Positions 8,326-17,839 are shown, counted from the first letter of the stretch. The stretch: 64,000 bases of DNA from Amycolatopsis nalaikhensis (GCF_030264295.1 NZ_CP127173.1:2859501-2923500); one strand, 5' to 3'. Notes: generated from the sequence alone by a model not told the origin. Numbers and translations are program-made.

Positions 8326-9087
8326 TCAGGCGTCGCGCCGTGCCGTGCCGAACACCCCGGCCACGAACAGTGCAACGCCGATCGCCGCGAAGTAACCGAG
8401 GTAGCCCCACGGCCCGAGCGGGGCCGACGGCAGCTGCAGCGGGCCCGCCGCGAACCCGCCCGCCCCGGCGAACTCGTCGGCGGCGTGGAACGGCATCCAC
8501 TGGTAGATGTGCTTGCCGATGCCGGGGATGAAGACGATCACGCCCTCGAGCACCTGCGTCCAGACGAGCACCACGGTCAGCGCGAAGGCGACACTGCGCA
8601 GGAGCAGCGCGACGCCGACGCCGATGAGCGCGGTGACGAGGAAGGTCAGGCTCTGCCCGAGAACCGCGCGCCAGTCCGCGGCGGTGTGCAGCGCGAGGTC
8701 GGCGTCCGGCTGCACGAGCGCCGCGAGCCCCCACGAGCCGAAGCCGACGACCAGCCCGAGCACGGCACCGACCACGCAGACGATCACCGCCTTCGCCACC
8801 AGCGCGGGCACCCGGGCCGGCACCGCCTGGAACGTCAGCCGCATGGTGCCCCAGTTGAACTCCGACGCCGTCGCGAGCACGGCCAGCACGAGCAGCACGG
8901 TCCGGCCGTTGCCGCTCGCCAGCTGGGTGTTGCCGACGGTCGCCGGGATCTCCGGCCCGGCCAGCGCGAAGAACAGCGCGGTGAAGCCGAGCGGCGCGAC
9001 GACGGCGATGCCGAGGCACCACCACGGCGCCCGGGTGCTGAACAGCTTGATGCGCTCGGCGCGCAGGAGGTTCGTCGTCGTGGTCAT
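8326..9087 (-). CDS. ABC-2 type transporter permease (copy 1)
   Basis: A 253-residue permease with about six membrane helices, starting at ATG 9087 in an ATGA overlap with its ATPase. It opens with NLLRAERIKLFSTRAPWW, the short amphipathic start typical of lantibiotic/bacitracin-immunity-like ABC-2 permeases. Helices are near residues 22-42, 60-78, 100-130, 145-165, 170-195 and 225-248. It is clearly paralogous to the permease at 10102-10851 (same ERIKLFSTR start, same LTFQAVPxR loop). The two exporter units sit in tandem and are probably read as one transcript. Confidence 0.88.
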   Translation of the reverse strand: MTTTTNLLRAERIKLFSTRAPWWCLGIAVVAPLGFTALFFALAGPEIPATVGNTQLASGNGRTVLLVLAVLATASEFNWGTMRLTFQAVPARVPALVAKAVIVCVVGAVLGLVVGFGSWGLAALVQPDADLALHTAADWRAVLGQSLTFLVTALIGVGVALLLRSVAFALTVVLVWTQVLEGVIVFIPGIGKHIYQWMPFHAADEFAGAGGFAAGPLQLPSAPLGPWGYLGYFAAIGVALFVAGVFGTARRDA

Positions 9088-10001
9088 CGAGCTGCCTCCG
9101 AGACGGACGCGGCCGGGAATTCGACGGCCTCGCGGGTGAGGTCGAGGTAGGCCTGCTCGAGCGACCCGGTGATCGGGCTCAGCTCGTGCAGGGTCGCGCC
9201 GGCGTCGAAGGCGAGCTGCCCGATCCGGTCGCTGTCCAGCCCGGACACCACGAAGGCGCCGTCGGCCTCGGTGAACTCGGCTTGCCCGGCGAGCGCGGCC
9301 CGCAGCTGGTCGGCGTGCGGGGTCCGGACACGCACGCCGTGTTCGGCCGTCTTCGCGATGAAGTCGGCCATGGTGCCCTGGTAGATCAGCCGTCCCCGGC
9401 CGATCACGACGAGGTCCTGCGCGGTCTGCGCCATCTCGGGCAGCAGGTGGCTGGAGACGAAGACCGTCCGGCCCTCGGCGGCCAGCGCGTGCAGCAGCTG
9501 CCGGATCCAGGCCATGCCCTCGGGGTCGAGGCCGTTCACCGGCTCGTCGAACAGCAGCACGCGCGGGTCGCCCAGCAACGCGGCGGCGATCCCCAGCCGC
9601 TGCTGCATGCCGAGCGAGTACTGCAGGACCCGCGTCTTCGCGACGCTCGTCAGCCCGACGAGCGTCAGCACCTCTTCGACGCGCTTGTCGGGGATGCCGT
9701 TGGTGGCGGCCAGCCAGCGGAGGTGGTCGCGCCCGCTGCGGCCGGGGTGGCGCCAGGTGGCGTCCAGCATCGCGCCGACCGTCCGAAGTGGATCTTTCAG
9801 CTGCCGGTACGGGACGCCGTCGACGTGCACCGTGCCCGCGTCGGGGGTGTCGAGGCCGAGGACCAGCCGCATGGTCGTGGACTTGCCCGCCCCGTTCGGG
9901 CCGAGGAAGCCGGTGACGCGTCCCGCGTGCGCGGTGAAGGTCAGCTCGTCGACCGCGGTGGTGGCGCCGTACCTCTTGGTCAGCGCGGTGGCTTCGATCA
10001 T
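9084..10001 (-). CDS. ABC-2 type transporter ATPase (copy 1)
   Basis: A 305-residue ATPase of the BcrA/DrrA class. Walker A is GPNGAGKST, the signature is YSLGMQQRLGIAAALL, Walker B is VLLFDEPVNGLDPEG and the switch is VFVSSHLLPEM. A C-terminal extension of about 90 residues ends in the ELSPITGSLEQAYLDLT motif common in drug and antibiotic exporters of actinomycetes. It overlaps the downstream permease by four bases. It is paralogous along its whole length to the ATPase at 10869-11807. Confidence 0.92.
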   Translation of the reverse strand: MIEATALTKRYGATTAVDELTFTAHAGRVTGFLGPNGAGKSTTMRLVLGLDTPDAGTVHVDGVPYRQLKDPLRTVGAMLDATWRHPGRSGRDHLRWLAATNGIPDKRVEEVLTLVGLTSVAKTRVLQYSLGMQQRLGIAAALLGDPRVLLFDEPVNGLDPEGMAWIRQLLHALAAEGRTVFVSSHLLPEMAQTAQDLVVIGRGRLIYQGTMADFIAKTAEHGVRVRTPHADQLRAALAGQAEFTEADGAFVVSGLDSDRIGQLAFDAGATLHELSPITGSLEQAYLDLTREAVEFPAASVSEAAR

Positions 10002-10101
10002 CGCTCCCCCGTCCCGTCACCGGGAGCCTACTGCGAAACACCGGATCCGGGTCGCCCCCCGACAGCGCGACCCGGACCCGGTGTTCTCCCCTTTTCCCCT
10101 T

Positions 10102-10851
10102 TCAGGCGTCCCGCTTCTTCGCGACCCCGAGCGCGACGAGCAGGAACACGACGGCGACCCCCGCGAAGTAGGCCAGGGCCCAGCCAGGGCTCAGCGGCGA
10201 ATCCGACGGCGCCGGGCCGTCCACGACCGCCGAACCGCGGAGGAACTTGTTCGCCACGTTGAACGGCAGCCATTCGTGGATGTGCGCACCGATCTTCGGG
10301 ATCAGCTGCACCAGCTCCTCCACGGCCAAGTAGTAGATGAGCAGCAGCGCGATGGCGCCGGCGCTGTGGCGGATGAGGATCCCGAGGGCGACCGCGAGCA
10401 CGGCGCTGATGGCGAACACCGGCCCGAGCCCGGCGACGTTCATCCAGTCCTGCGAGGTGTGCAGGCCGAGGCCGTCGTCCGGCCGCATGAGCATGCCGAG
10501 GCCCAGCGCGCCGAACGCGGCGAGCTCGCCGAGCACGAGCGCGACCAGCGCGACGACGATGGCCTTGGCGACCAGCGCCGGCGAGCGGTGCGGCACCGCC
10601 TGGAACGTCGTGCGGATGGTGTTGAAGCGGTATTCGGTGGTCACCGCGAGCGCGGCGAGCACCATGACGACGGCGATGCCGAACTGGGAGCCGCCGAACT
10701 GGGTGGCGGGCAGCGTGAGCTGGGCGTCGGACGGCGTCGCGCCGGCGACGATGGCGGCGAAGCCGATGGCCAGGGCCAGGGTGATGAGCGCGCACCACCA
10801 CGGCGAGCGCGTGCTGAACAGCTTGATGCGTTCGACTGCGAGCAGGTTCAT
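10102..10851 (-). CDS. ABC-2 type transporter permease (copy 2)
   Basis: A 249-residue permease with about six membrane helices starting MNLLAVERIKLFSTRSPWW, from ATG 10851, 17 bases after its ATPase. It matches the copy-1 permease in the start, in the RTTFQAVPHRSPALVAKA loop and in its end (KKRDA against ARRDA). The likely role is export of a hydrophobic compound or peptide, or self-protection against one. About 100 bases separate it from the copy-1 ATPase, so an internal promoter is possible. Confidence 0.88.
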   Translation of the reverse strand: MNLLAVERIKLFSTRSPWWCALITLALAIGFAAIVAGATPSDAQLTLPATQFGGSQFGIAVVMVLAALAVTTEYRFNTIRTTFQAVPHRSPALVAKAIVVALVALVLGELAAFGALGLGMLMRPDDGLGLHTSQDWMNVAGLGPVFAISAVLAVALGILIRHSAGAIALLLIYYLAVEELVQLIPKIGAHIHEWLPFNVANKFLRGSAVVDGPAPSDSPLSPGWALAYFAGVAVVFLLVALGVAKKRDA

Positions 10852-10868
10852 GGTCTTGGTTTCCCCGG

Positions 10869-11807
10869 TTACTTGGCGGACTCGAGCACGTGCTGCGCCT
10901 CGGCGTCGAGCCCGGTGTGGTACTCGACGGAGTCGCCGGTGATCTGCATGAAGGCCTGCTCCAGCGAGCCGGTCTGCGGGCTCAGCTCGTGCAGCACGAT
11001 CCGGTTGGCGGCGGCGATCTCGCCGATCTTGTCGCTGTCCATTCCGGACACCACGAGAGCGGTCTCGTCGCCGGTCACGCCGGCGCTGGCGCGCTGCAGG
11101 GCGTCGCGCAGCTCGGGCAGCTGCGGCGAGCGGACCTTGACCGTGTTCTCCGCGGCGCGGGCGACGAAGTCCTGCGTCGAGGACTGCGAGATGAGCTGGC
11201 CGCGGCCGATGACGACGAGGTTGCTCGCGGTCAGCGCCATCTCCGAAAGCAGGTGGCTCGACACGAAAACGGTGCGGCCTTCGTCGGCCAGGCGGTGCAT
11301 GAACTTCCGGATCCAGAGGATGCCTTCGGGGTCGAGGCCGTTCACCGGCTCGTCGAAGAGCAGCACCTCGGGGTCGCCGAGCAGGGCGGCCGCGATGCCG
11401 AGCCGCTGCGACATGCCGAGCGAGAACCCGCCGGCGCGTTTGTTCGCGACGCTCGTCAGGCCGACGACCTCGAGGACCTCGTCGACGCGGGCGGCCGGGA
11501 TGCGGTTGGACTTCGCCATCCACAGCAGATGGGCGCGCGCCGAGCGGTTGGGGTGCACCCACTTCGCGTCGAGCAGGGCGCCGACGGTCCGCAGCGGCTC
11601 CTTGAGGTCGTGGTACTTCTTGCCCCCGATGGTGACCTGGCCGCTCGTCGGGTTGTCCAGGCCCAGGATCATGCGCATGGTGGTGGACTTGCCAGCCCCG
11701 TTGGGGCCGAGGAAGCCGGTGACCTGACCCGCGGACACGGAGAACGACAGGTTGTTCACCGCCAGCGTCTTTCCGTACCGTTTGGTGAGGCCGGTTGCCT
11801 CGATCAT
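10869..11807 (-). CDS. ABC-2 type transporter ATPase (copy 2)
   Basis: A 312-residue BcrA/DrrA-class ATPase with Walker A GPNGAGKST, signature FSLGMSQRLGIAAALL, Walker B VLLFDEPVNGLDPEG and SSHLLSEM as the switch region. The C-terminal ELSPQTGSLEQAFMQIT motif mirrors copy 1. It is the first gene of the four-gene tandem exporter region. The divergent TetR gene 288 bases upstream could control it, but no matching operator is visible near this start. Confidence 0.92.
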   Translation of the reverse strand: MIEATGLTKRYGKTLAVNNLSFSVSAGQVTGFLGPNGAGKSTTMRMILGLDNPTSGQVTIGGKKYHDLKEPLRTVGALLDAKWVHPNRSARAHLLWMAKSNRIPAARVDEVLEVVGLTSVANKRAGGFSLGMSQRLGIAAALLGDPEVLLFDEPVNGLDPEGILWIRKFMHRLADEGRTVFVSSHLLSEMALTASNLVVIGRGQLISQSSTQDFVARAAENTVKVRSPQLPELRDALQRASAGVTGDETALVVSGMDSDKIGEIAAANRIVLHELSPQTGSLEQAFMQITGDSVEYHTGLDAEAQHVLESAK

Positions 11808-12043
11808 GGCTGCTCCTCTTCCGCCCCTCGCTTACGACGCGTTCATCGTCGCGGGTCGGGGGTGGTTCGCGCGTCACCCTGGAGGCCGAACCGCTCCCCC
11901 TACCTGAGTAGTACCTTGCTGGCTCTTCGGCCGATGCGCGATCCGTGATGACCCTGAGGCGACCCTGAGAACCTTGTTCAGCCGTCGGCCGGCGCGACCG
12001 TCGCCGCAGGTGGGCGAGCTGCGGTCCGTGGCGCCGTCCTAAC

Positions 12044-12087
12044 CAGAACAAGGTTCTGATTCGACGTCATTAATGAACTGTGGTTCA
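12044..12087. promoter_or_regulatory. Two inverted repeats upstream of a TetR gene
   Basis: CAGAAC-AAG-GTTCTG (12044-12058) and TGAAC-TGTG-GTTCA (12074-12087) are two dyads sharing the half-site GAAC/GTTC. The second ends nine bases before the GTG start of the TetR gene, and TAATGA between them could serve as the -10. Paired GAAC/GTTC dyads over the start region suit TetR autoregulation. Confidence 0.55.
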
Positions 12088-12095
12088 ATAATGAG

Positions 12096-12683
12096 GTGGC
12101 CCGGCCGAGGAGCATCACCGACGAGCGGCTGCTGGGTGCGGCGGAGACCGTGATCGGCCGCTGCGGCCCCGGTTTCACGCTCGCGCAGGTGGCTGCCGAG
12201 GCCGGGGTTTCGGTCGGCACGGTCGCGCAGCGGTTCGGCTCGAAGAGCGGCCTGCTGCAGGCGATGAGCCGGCGGGCAACGCGGCGGGCGGTCGAGCAGA
12301 TGCGGGAGTGCGCCGAGCGGGCGGACGACCCGGTCGACGGCCTGCGCGCCGCGGCGGTTTCGGTCTACGCGGTGCTCGGCGACGCCGAAGAGGCGGCGAA
12401 CCACCTGGGCCAGCTCGGCGTGGACATCGGCGACCCGGTGCTGCGGTCGCTGCTGGGCGAGCACTTCACGGCGGTCGAGGAAGAACTGCGACGGCTGGTG
12501 CGGGCGGCGGCTTCGGCGTTGCCGCACGCGCCGGGCGTGCCGCGAGCGGCCCGGGTCGTGCTGGACGTGATCAACGGGGTGTCGATCGACTGGTCGATCC
12601 GGCCGCACGGGCGGCTGGCCGACCGGCTGGCGGAGGACGTCGACGCGGTGCTGTCCGCGTGGCGGGGACGGGAGGAACCATGA
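12096..12683 (+). CDS. TetR-family regulator, head of an SDR operon
   Basis: A 195-residue regulator. The N-terminal helix-turn-helix spans about residues 8-52 (TLAQVAAEAGVSVGTVAQRFGSK). The remaining all-helical part is the variable ligand domain. GTG 12096 is chosen because it directly follows the operator dyads and yields the usual short lead before the HTH. Its stop overlaps the SDR start by ATGA. Regulator and enzyme are thus translated as a pair, and the SDR's substrate or product is a plausible inducer. Confidence 0.88.
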   Translation: MARPRSITDERLLGAAETVIGRCGPGFTLAQVAAEAGVSVGTVAQRFGSKSGLLQAMSRRATRRAVEQMRECAERADDPVDGLRAAAVSVYAVLGDAEEAANHLGQLGVDIGDPVLRSLLGEHFTAVEEELRRLVRAAASALPHAPGVPRAARVVLDVINGVSIDWSIRPHGRLADRLAEDVDAVLSAWRGREEP

Positions 12684-13591
12684 GTTTGCGGGGCAAGGTC
12701 GCGGTGGTCACCGGGGCGACGAGGGGCTGTGGCCGGGCGATCGCGGTGGAGCTGGGCCGCGCGGGCGCGACGGTGTACGTCACCGGCCGCACGACGCGCG
12801 AAACGACGTCGCCGATGAAGCGCCCGGAGACGATCGAAGAGACGGGCGAACTGGTGGAGGCGGCGGGCGGCAAGGCCGTGGTCGTCCGCTGCGACTTCCG
12901 GTCGGAGTCCGATGTGGACGCACTGAAGGCGCGCATCGAGTCCGAAGTGGACGGAATCGACATCCTCGTCGACGACGTCTGGGGCGGCGACATGTACTTC
13001 CACTTCGACGCGCCGTTCTGGGAGACGCCGCTGGAAGACGCGCTGAACCTGACGCACAATGCGCTGGACACGCACCTGATCGCGTTGCACAAGCTGCTGC
13101 CGCTGGTGGTGGCCCGCCGCGGCCTGGTGCTGGAGGTGACCGACGGCGACAACGACGACTACGTCGGCGCGGGCCTGCCGTACTACTTGGCCAAGTGCGG
13201 CATCCGCGCACTCGGCCGGGCATTGGGGGCAGAGCTGAAGAAGAACGACTGCGTCGGGTTGGCGGTCACGCCGGGCTTTCTGCGCTCGGAGTCGATGCTG
13301 GACCACTTCGAGGTCACGGAGGAGAACTGGCGAGACGCGGTGGGCAAGCTCGCGCCGGTCGACTTCAAGATTTCCGAGACGCCGTACCTGCTGGCCCGCG
13401 GCGTCGCGGCACTGGCCCAGGACCCCTCGGTGTCCCGCTTCGCCGGCCAAACGCTGGCGTCGTGGACGTTGATGAAGGAGTACGACTACACGGACATCGA
13501 CGGAGACCGCCCGGACTTCGGCCGCTGGCTCACGGAAGTCCGCCACGCGGGCAAGGACCCGGCAACCACCCCACCGGACGACTTCCGCTAA
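12680..13591 (+). CDS. Short-chain dehydrogenase/reductase
   Basis: A 303-residue SDR. The nucleotide-binding motif is TGATRGCGRAIA, and VTGRTTRET after the second strand suggests NADPH preference. The usual NNAG is replaced by VDDVWGG, a change seen in a divergent SDR subgroup. The active site YYLAK keeps the Tyr-x3-Lys pair. GGAGGAACC precedes the ATG at 12680. The C-terminal 50 residues, ending PATTPPDDFR, extend beyond a classical SDR. The substrate is unknown. The stop overlaps that of the convergent response regulator by four bases. Confidence 0.9.
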   Translation: MSLRGKVAVVTGATRGCGRAIAVELGRAGATVYVTGRTTRETTSPMKRPETIEETGELVEAAGGKAVVVRCDFRSESDVDALKARIESEVDGIDILVDDVWGGDMYFHFDAPFWETPLEDALNLTHNALDTHLIALHKLLPLVVARRGLVLEVTDGDNDDYVGAGLPYYLAKCGIRALGRALGAELKKNDCVGLAVTPGFLRSESMLDHFEVTEENWRDAVGKLAPVDFKISETPYLLARGVAALAQDPSVSRFAGQTLASWTLMKEYDYTDIDGDRPDFGRWLTEVRHAGKDPATTPPDDFR

Positions 13592-14244
13592 GCGAGGCCG
13601 GGGCGGGCGAGACCGGTTTCGTAGGCCAGCACCACGGCCTGCACCCGGTCTCGCAGGTCCAGCTTCGCCAGGATCCGCCCGACGTGCGTCTTCACCGTCG
13701 CCTCCGACAGGAACAACGCCTCGGCGATCTCCAGGTTCGACATGCCCTTCGCGATCAGCACGAGCACCTCACGCTCGCGGTCGGTGAGCACGTCCAGCTC
13801 GGCGGTGTCCCGCATCGGTGCGCCACCGGTACCGACGAACCGGTCGAGCAGCCGCCGGGTCACCGACGGCGAGACCACCGCGTCCCCCGAGGCGACCGCC
13901 CGCAACGCCGACACGAGGTGGTCGGGCTGGGTGTCCTTGAGCAGGAACCCGCTCGCTCCGCCCTGCAGCGCCGCGTAGACGTACTCGTCGAGGTCGAACG
14001 TCGTCATCACCAGCACGCGCGCGGTGCCCGCCGCGACGATCCGCTTGGTCGCTTCCACCCCGTCGAGCACCGGCATCCGGACGTCCATCAACACGACGTC
14101 CGGCCGCAGTCGCGAAGCCAGCTCGATGGCCTGCGCGCCGTCGCCCGCCTCGCCGACCACGTCGATGTCGGCCTGCGCGCCCAGCACCATGCGGAACCCG
14201 ACGCGCATCAGTTCCTGGTCGTCGACGACCACCACCCGGATCAC
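13588..14244 (-). CDS. NarL/LuxR-family response regulator (second pair)
   Basis: A 218-residue regulator starting VIRVVVVDDQ from GTG 14244, which overlaps the kinase TGA as GTGA. The phosphoacceptor is predicted at Asp54 (VLMDVRMPV). The LuxR-type helix-turn-helix includes LTDREREVLVLIAKG and LSEATVKTHVGRIL. It is similar in design to the regulator at 1248-1898 but belongs to a separate pair. No transporter is adjacent, so the target is not evident. The stop codon overlaps that of the SDR gene. Confidence 0.92.
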   Translation of the reverse strand: MIRVVVVDDQELMRVGFRMVLGAQADIDVVGEAGDGAQAIELASRLRPDVVLMDVRMPVLDGVEATKRIVAAGTARVLVMTTFDLDEYVYAALQGGASGFLLKDTQPDHLVSALRAVASGDAVVSPSVTRRLLDRFVGTGGAPMRDTAELDVLTDREREVLVLIAKGMSNLEIAEALFLSEATVKTHVGRILAKLDLRDRVQAVVLAYETGLARPGLA

Positions 14245-15431
14245 TTGTCCAACCTAACCGGCAGTGCCGCGCGGACCTGCCACCCACTGCCCGGAGCCGG
14301 GCCCACTTCCAACGTTCCGCCGTAGACGTGCGCGCGTTCGCGCATGCCGATCAGCCCGTTCCCGCCCGGCAACCGCCCCGGCCCGGGACCGGCCAGCTGC
14401 GGGACGCGGCCCGCGCCGTCGTCCGACACCAGCACCTCCACCAGGTCGCCGGTGCGGTGCACCCGCACCGACGCCGTCGCGCCGCGGCCCGCGTGCTTGA
14501 GCGTGTTCGTCAACGACTCCTGCACGATCCGATACACGCCGAGCGAAACCCCGGCGGGCAGCTCGCCGAGTTCGCCCAGCTCCAGTTCCACCGGCACCCC
14601 GGCCGCGCGCATCCGCTCGGCGAGGTCGGCCAGCGCGTGCGCGTCCGGCTGCGGCACCCGCGGTTCGCCGTCGGCGTCGTCGCTGCGCAGCACGTCCAGC
14701 AGCCGCCGCAACTCTCCCAGGGCGCCGCGGCCGGTCTCGGAAATCGTTTGCAGGGCCCGTTGGGCGAGCTCGGGGTTGCTCTGGAGCGCATACGACGCGC
14801 CGTCGGCCTGCACGACCATCACGCTCACCGCGTGCGCGACGACGTCGTGCAGCTCGCGCGCGATCCGGCCGCGCTCCTCGGCCACCGCGATCCGGGTGGC
14901 CTGGTCCCGTTCGGTCTCGAGCAGGTGCAACCGGGCCTCCACTTCCACGTCGTAGGCGCGCCGGGCCCCGACGAACTCGCCGAGGGTCCAGCACAGGGCG
15001 ATGCCGAACGCCAGGAACAGCGCTGAGATGAGCAGTTCGTCCGTCGGGTCGAAGGCGAGCTGCACGGCCGAGGCGACGATCACCGCGCCGACGAACACCA
15101 GTCCCTGCCGCCGCCCGGCGTAGACGACCACCGAGTAGATGCTCATCGCGAGCCCCGCGATGCTGGCGATGCCGAGCATCAGGGTCGCGTGCACGATGCT
15201 GATCACCAGCACGACGTACGCCGACCACAGCGGCGACTTCCGCCGGAACACCAGCGGCGCCACCATCGCGATGTTCACCGGCAGCGCGACGTACCAGGGC
15301 GGCAGTTCCGGCAGCTCGGCCAGCCCGTCGGCGGCGAACAGCAGCAGGTCGAACAGGCCGAGCAGGACGGCGAGCACCGAGTCGCCCGCCATGGGGTGGG
15401 CACGCATCCAGAGGCTCAGCCGTCGCACCAC
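14241..15431 (-). CDS. NarL-type sensor histidine kinase (second pair)
   Basis: A 396-residue kinase. About five or six membrane helices lie in residues 15-150. A short linker (VEVEARLHLLETERDQATRI) leads to the HisKA_3 motif ARELHDVVAHAVSVM with its phosphoacceptor histidine. The HATPase domain has VQESLTNTLKHA and GLIGMRERAHVYGG. This is the common DesK/NarX-like actinobacterial layout without a periplasmic domain. The kinase is divergent from the dynamin-like gene at 15559, with 127 bases between them. Confidence 0.93.
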   Translation of the reverse strand: MVRRLSLWMRAHPMAGDSVLAVLLGLFDLLLFAADGLAELPELPPWYVALPVNIAMVAPLVFRRKSPLWSAYVVLVISIVHATLMLGIASIAGLAMSIYSVVVYAGRRQGLVFVGAVIVASAVQLAFDPTDELLISALFLAFGIALCWTLGEFVGARRAYDVEVEARLHLLETERDQATRIAVAEERGRIARELHDVVAHAVSVMVVQADGASYALQSNPELAQRALQTISETGRGALGELRRLLDVLRSDDADGEPRVPQPDAHALADLAERMRAAGVPVELELGELGELPAGVSLGVYRIVQESLTNTLKHAGRGATASVRVHRTGDLVEVLVSDDGAGRVPQLAGPGPGRLPGGNGLIGMRERAHVYGGTLEVGPAPGSGWQVRAALPVRLDK

Positions 15432-15558
15432 ACAACACTAGGTCCCGGGCCCGCCGCGCCGCGTCGGTCGCCGGTACCACCTTCGGTGCGACCTGCGGAT
15501 GAGGGACATGGCACGATTCACCGGGGGTTGTCGCCTACGACGGGGAGGACTGGGGGCC

Positions 15559-17124
15559 GTGACGTCACCGGAGCAGGGCCGGCTCGCGGGTCCGCTGTCG
15601 ATGTCGGTGGCCAACCTGTGTCACCGCCTGCAGTCGCAGGTGTCCGCGCGCACCGCGGCCGGGTTCGCGGAGGTGCTGCGCCGGCTCGGCGCGCCGCTGC
15701 AGGTGGCCGTCGCGGGCCGGATCAAGTCGGGGAAGTCGACGCTGGTCAACGCGCTGATCGGGCGCCGGGTCGCGCCGACGGACATCGGCGAGTGCACGCG
15801 GCTGGTGACGCGGTTCCAGTACGGCACGGTCGACCGCGTCGAGATCGTCTTCACCGACGGCCGCAAGCAGGTGCTCCCCTTCGCCGCCGACGGGATGATC
15901 CCCGCTGAGCTGGGCGTCGACATCGAGCAGGTGTCGCACATCGAGGCGTACCTGACCAACGCCGTCCTCCAGGGCATGACGGTGATCGACACCCCCGGCC
16001 TCGGCTCGCTCGACGCCGCTTCGGTGTCCCGCACCGAGCAGCTCCTGGGCGCCGCGAAACACCGCAAGGACGAGGACGACGAAGAGGGCTCGGACGAGCT
16101 CGACGACACTTCGCGCAACGCCGTCGCCGGCGCCGAAGCCGTGCTCTACGTCGTGACGCAGGGCGTGCGCGCGGACGACCAGCAGGCCCTCGCCGCGTTC
16201 ACCGCGGCCACCGCGAGCCGCGAAGCCGGGCCGGTCAACGCGATCGCCGTGCTCAACAAGGCCGACACCATCGCGCCGGAGTCGGTCGACGGCGCGGACG
16301 GCGACGTCTGGAAGGCCGCGACGATCCTCGCCGAGAAACAGGCGAGCACGTTGAAGCCGCGCGTCGCCGACGTCCTGCCGGTGATCGGGCTGATCGCCGA
16401 GTCCGCCGAGTCCGGCGGCTTCACCTCGGCCGACGCCGAGGCGCTGCGGCAGCTCGCCGCGCTCGACGACGACATCCTGCAGACCATGCTGATCTCGGCC
16501 GACATCTTCACCAGCTGGGAGTGCGACGTCCCGTCGGGGACGCGGCTGCGGTTGCTGGAGAAGCTCGACCTGTTCGGCATCTCGCACGCCGTCGAGGCCA
16601 TCCGCCAGGAACCGGAGATCACGGCGGGCGCGCTGCGGCGGTCGCTGCTCGACGCGTCCGGCCTCGAAGCCGTGCGCCAGCGGCTGTCGATCGTGTTCGC
16701 AGCCCGCGCCGATGGCATCAAGGCGGCCGCGGCGCTGGCCTCGGTCACCGCGCTCGCGCACGCGTCGGCCGACCCGGCCGAGCGCCAGCGCGTCCACGAC
16801 GCCATCGAGGTGCTGCTCGCCAAGCCCGAGGCCCACCAGCTGCGGCTGCTCGAAGCGCTGACGCTGGTGGCGTCCGGCGCGGTCGACATGCCCGAGGACC
16901 TGTCGGAAGAGGTGCTGCGCGTGGGCAGCAACGCCGACATCGGCGCCCAGCTCGGCAAACCCGGCGCGCCGCGCCAGGAGCTGGCCGCGCACGCGCTCGA
17001 GCGTGCGGGCTGGTGGCGGTCGTTCGCGTCCTTCGGGGCGACGCCCGCGCAGAGCCGCGTCGCGCACGTCGTGCACCGCGCGTACTTCTTGATCTGGCAG
17101 CAGATCCGCGAACCGCAAAGCTGA
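15559..17124 (+). CDS. Dynamin-like GTPase (first of two)
   Basis: A 521-residue GTPase of the bacterial dynamin superfamily. The P-loop G1 is AGRIKSGKSTLVNALIG at about 58-74, G3 is DTPGLGS and G4 is LNKAD. An acidic insert (RKDEDDEEGSDELDD) sits between G3 and G4. The rest is helical, with no obvious transmembrane pair. The start is uncertain: GTG 15559 follows a GGGAGG run, while ATG 15508 would add 17 residues. Mycobacterial IniC-type proteins have this size and layout. A second GTPase at 19371 suggests a two-component dynamin system acting at the membrane. Confidence 0.85.
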   Translation: MTSPEQGRLAGPLSMSVANLCHRLQSQVSARTAAGFAEVLRRLGAPLQVAVAGRIKSGKSTLVNALIGRRVAPTDIGECTRLVTRFQYGTVDRVEIVFTDGRKQVLPFAADGMIPAELGVDIEQVSHIEAYLTNAVLQGMTVIDTPGLGSLDAASVSRTEQLLGAAKHRKDEDDEEGSDELDDTSRNAVAGAEAVLYVVTQGVRADDQQALAAFTAATASREAGPVNAIAVLNKADTIAPESVDGADGDVWKAATILAEKQASTLKPRVADVLPVIGLIAESAESGGFTSADAEALRQLAALDDDILQTMLISADIFTSWECDVPSGTRLRLLEKLDLFGISHAVEAIRQEPEITAGALRRSLLDASGLEAVRQRLSIVFAARADGIKAAAALASVTALAHASADPAERQRVHDAIEVLLAKPEAHQLRLLEALTLVASGAVDMPEDLSEEVLRVGSNADIGAQLGKPGAPRQELAAHALERAGWWRSFASFGATPAQSRVAHVVHRAYFLIWQQIREPQS

Positions 17125-17182
17125 CTTGTCCCGGCTTGCCGACTTTGCTCTGACCACGAGCTTTCCCGCGTACTGTGAAAAC

Positions 17183-17830
17183 GTGCGCCTAGAAAACACG
17201 ACATCCTGGCGAGCGGGCTGGAGCAGCGAGACCGAGATCGACGTCGCGCTGTACATCCGTGACGCCCTCGCCCTGTCCGTGTCCGAAGGACAGGTGCTGC
17301 CGCCCGTGGAGCCGCAGGTCCCGGTGCACGTCCCGGCCGAGATCGACCGCGCGGCCGTCCAGGCGCAGTGGGCCGACTGGTGGGTCGACCTGCTCGCCTT
17401 CCTCCGCAACCGTGAAGACCCCGACCCGCGCAGCCCGCGCAACCGCTACGGCAGGCCCGCGCTCGCGCCGGAGTCGGCGATGCGCAAGGCCGTCGACTTT
17501 TTCGCGCCCGTCGCGGCGCGCCACTTCGCCAACGCCCGTGGCCCCGCCCTGCGCGGCGCGGGCGTGCCCGCGGACGGAACGCCGTGGGCGCCCGGCTTCT
17601 ACCGGCGCCAGATCGTCGCCGGGGAGCGGCTCGGTCAGCTGGTGCGCGAGGCCGAGGTCCGGCTGGGGCGCCGGGCGTACCCCTTCCGGCTGAACGTCAT
17701 CGAGATCTCCGTCGCCGGATCGATTTGGCTGCGTACGGCCGAAGACCAGCTGCTCGTCTCGTCCCGGCTCGCCGAGGACGGTCCGGGCCTCGAGGCCGTG
17801 CTGCGCGAGGTGATCGACGAGCTGGTCTGA
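17183..17830 (+). CDS. Hypothetical protein downstream of the first dynamin-like gene
   Basis: A 215-residue soluble protein read from GTG 17183; an in-frame start at 17126 would abut the GTPase gene, but its extra residues look like untranslated leader. Features include a Trp-rich helix (QWADWWVDLLAFL), an Arg/Pro linker with SPRNRYGRPALAPESAM, and a C-terminal beta-rich part (RLNVIEISVAGSIWLRT). I recognise no family. It lies in the same direction between the two GTPases and may work with them. Confidence 0.6.
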   Translation: MRLENTTSWRAGWSSETEIDVALYIRDALALSVSEGQVLPPVEPQVPVHVPAEIDRAAVQAQWADWWVDLLAFLRNREDPDPRSPRNRYGRPALAPESAMRKAVDFFAPVAARHFANARGPALRGAGVPADGTPWAPGFYRRQIVAGERLGQLVREAEVRLGRRAYPFRLNVIEISVAGSIWLRTAEDQLLVSSRLAEDGPGLEAVLREVIDELV

Positions 17831-17839
17831 CCCCCGGCT

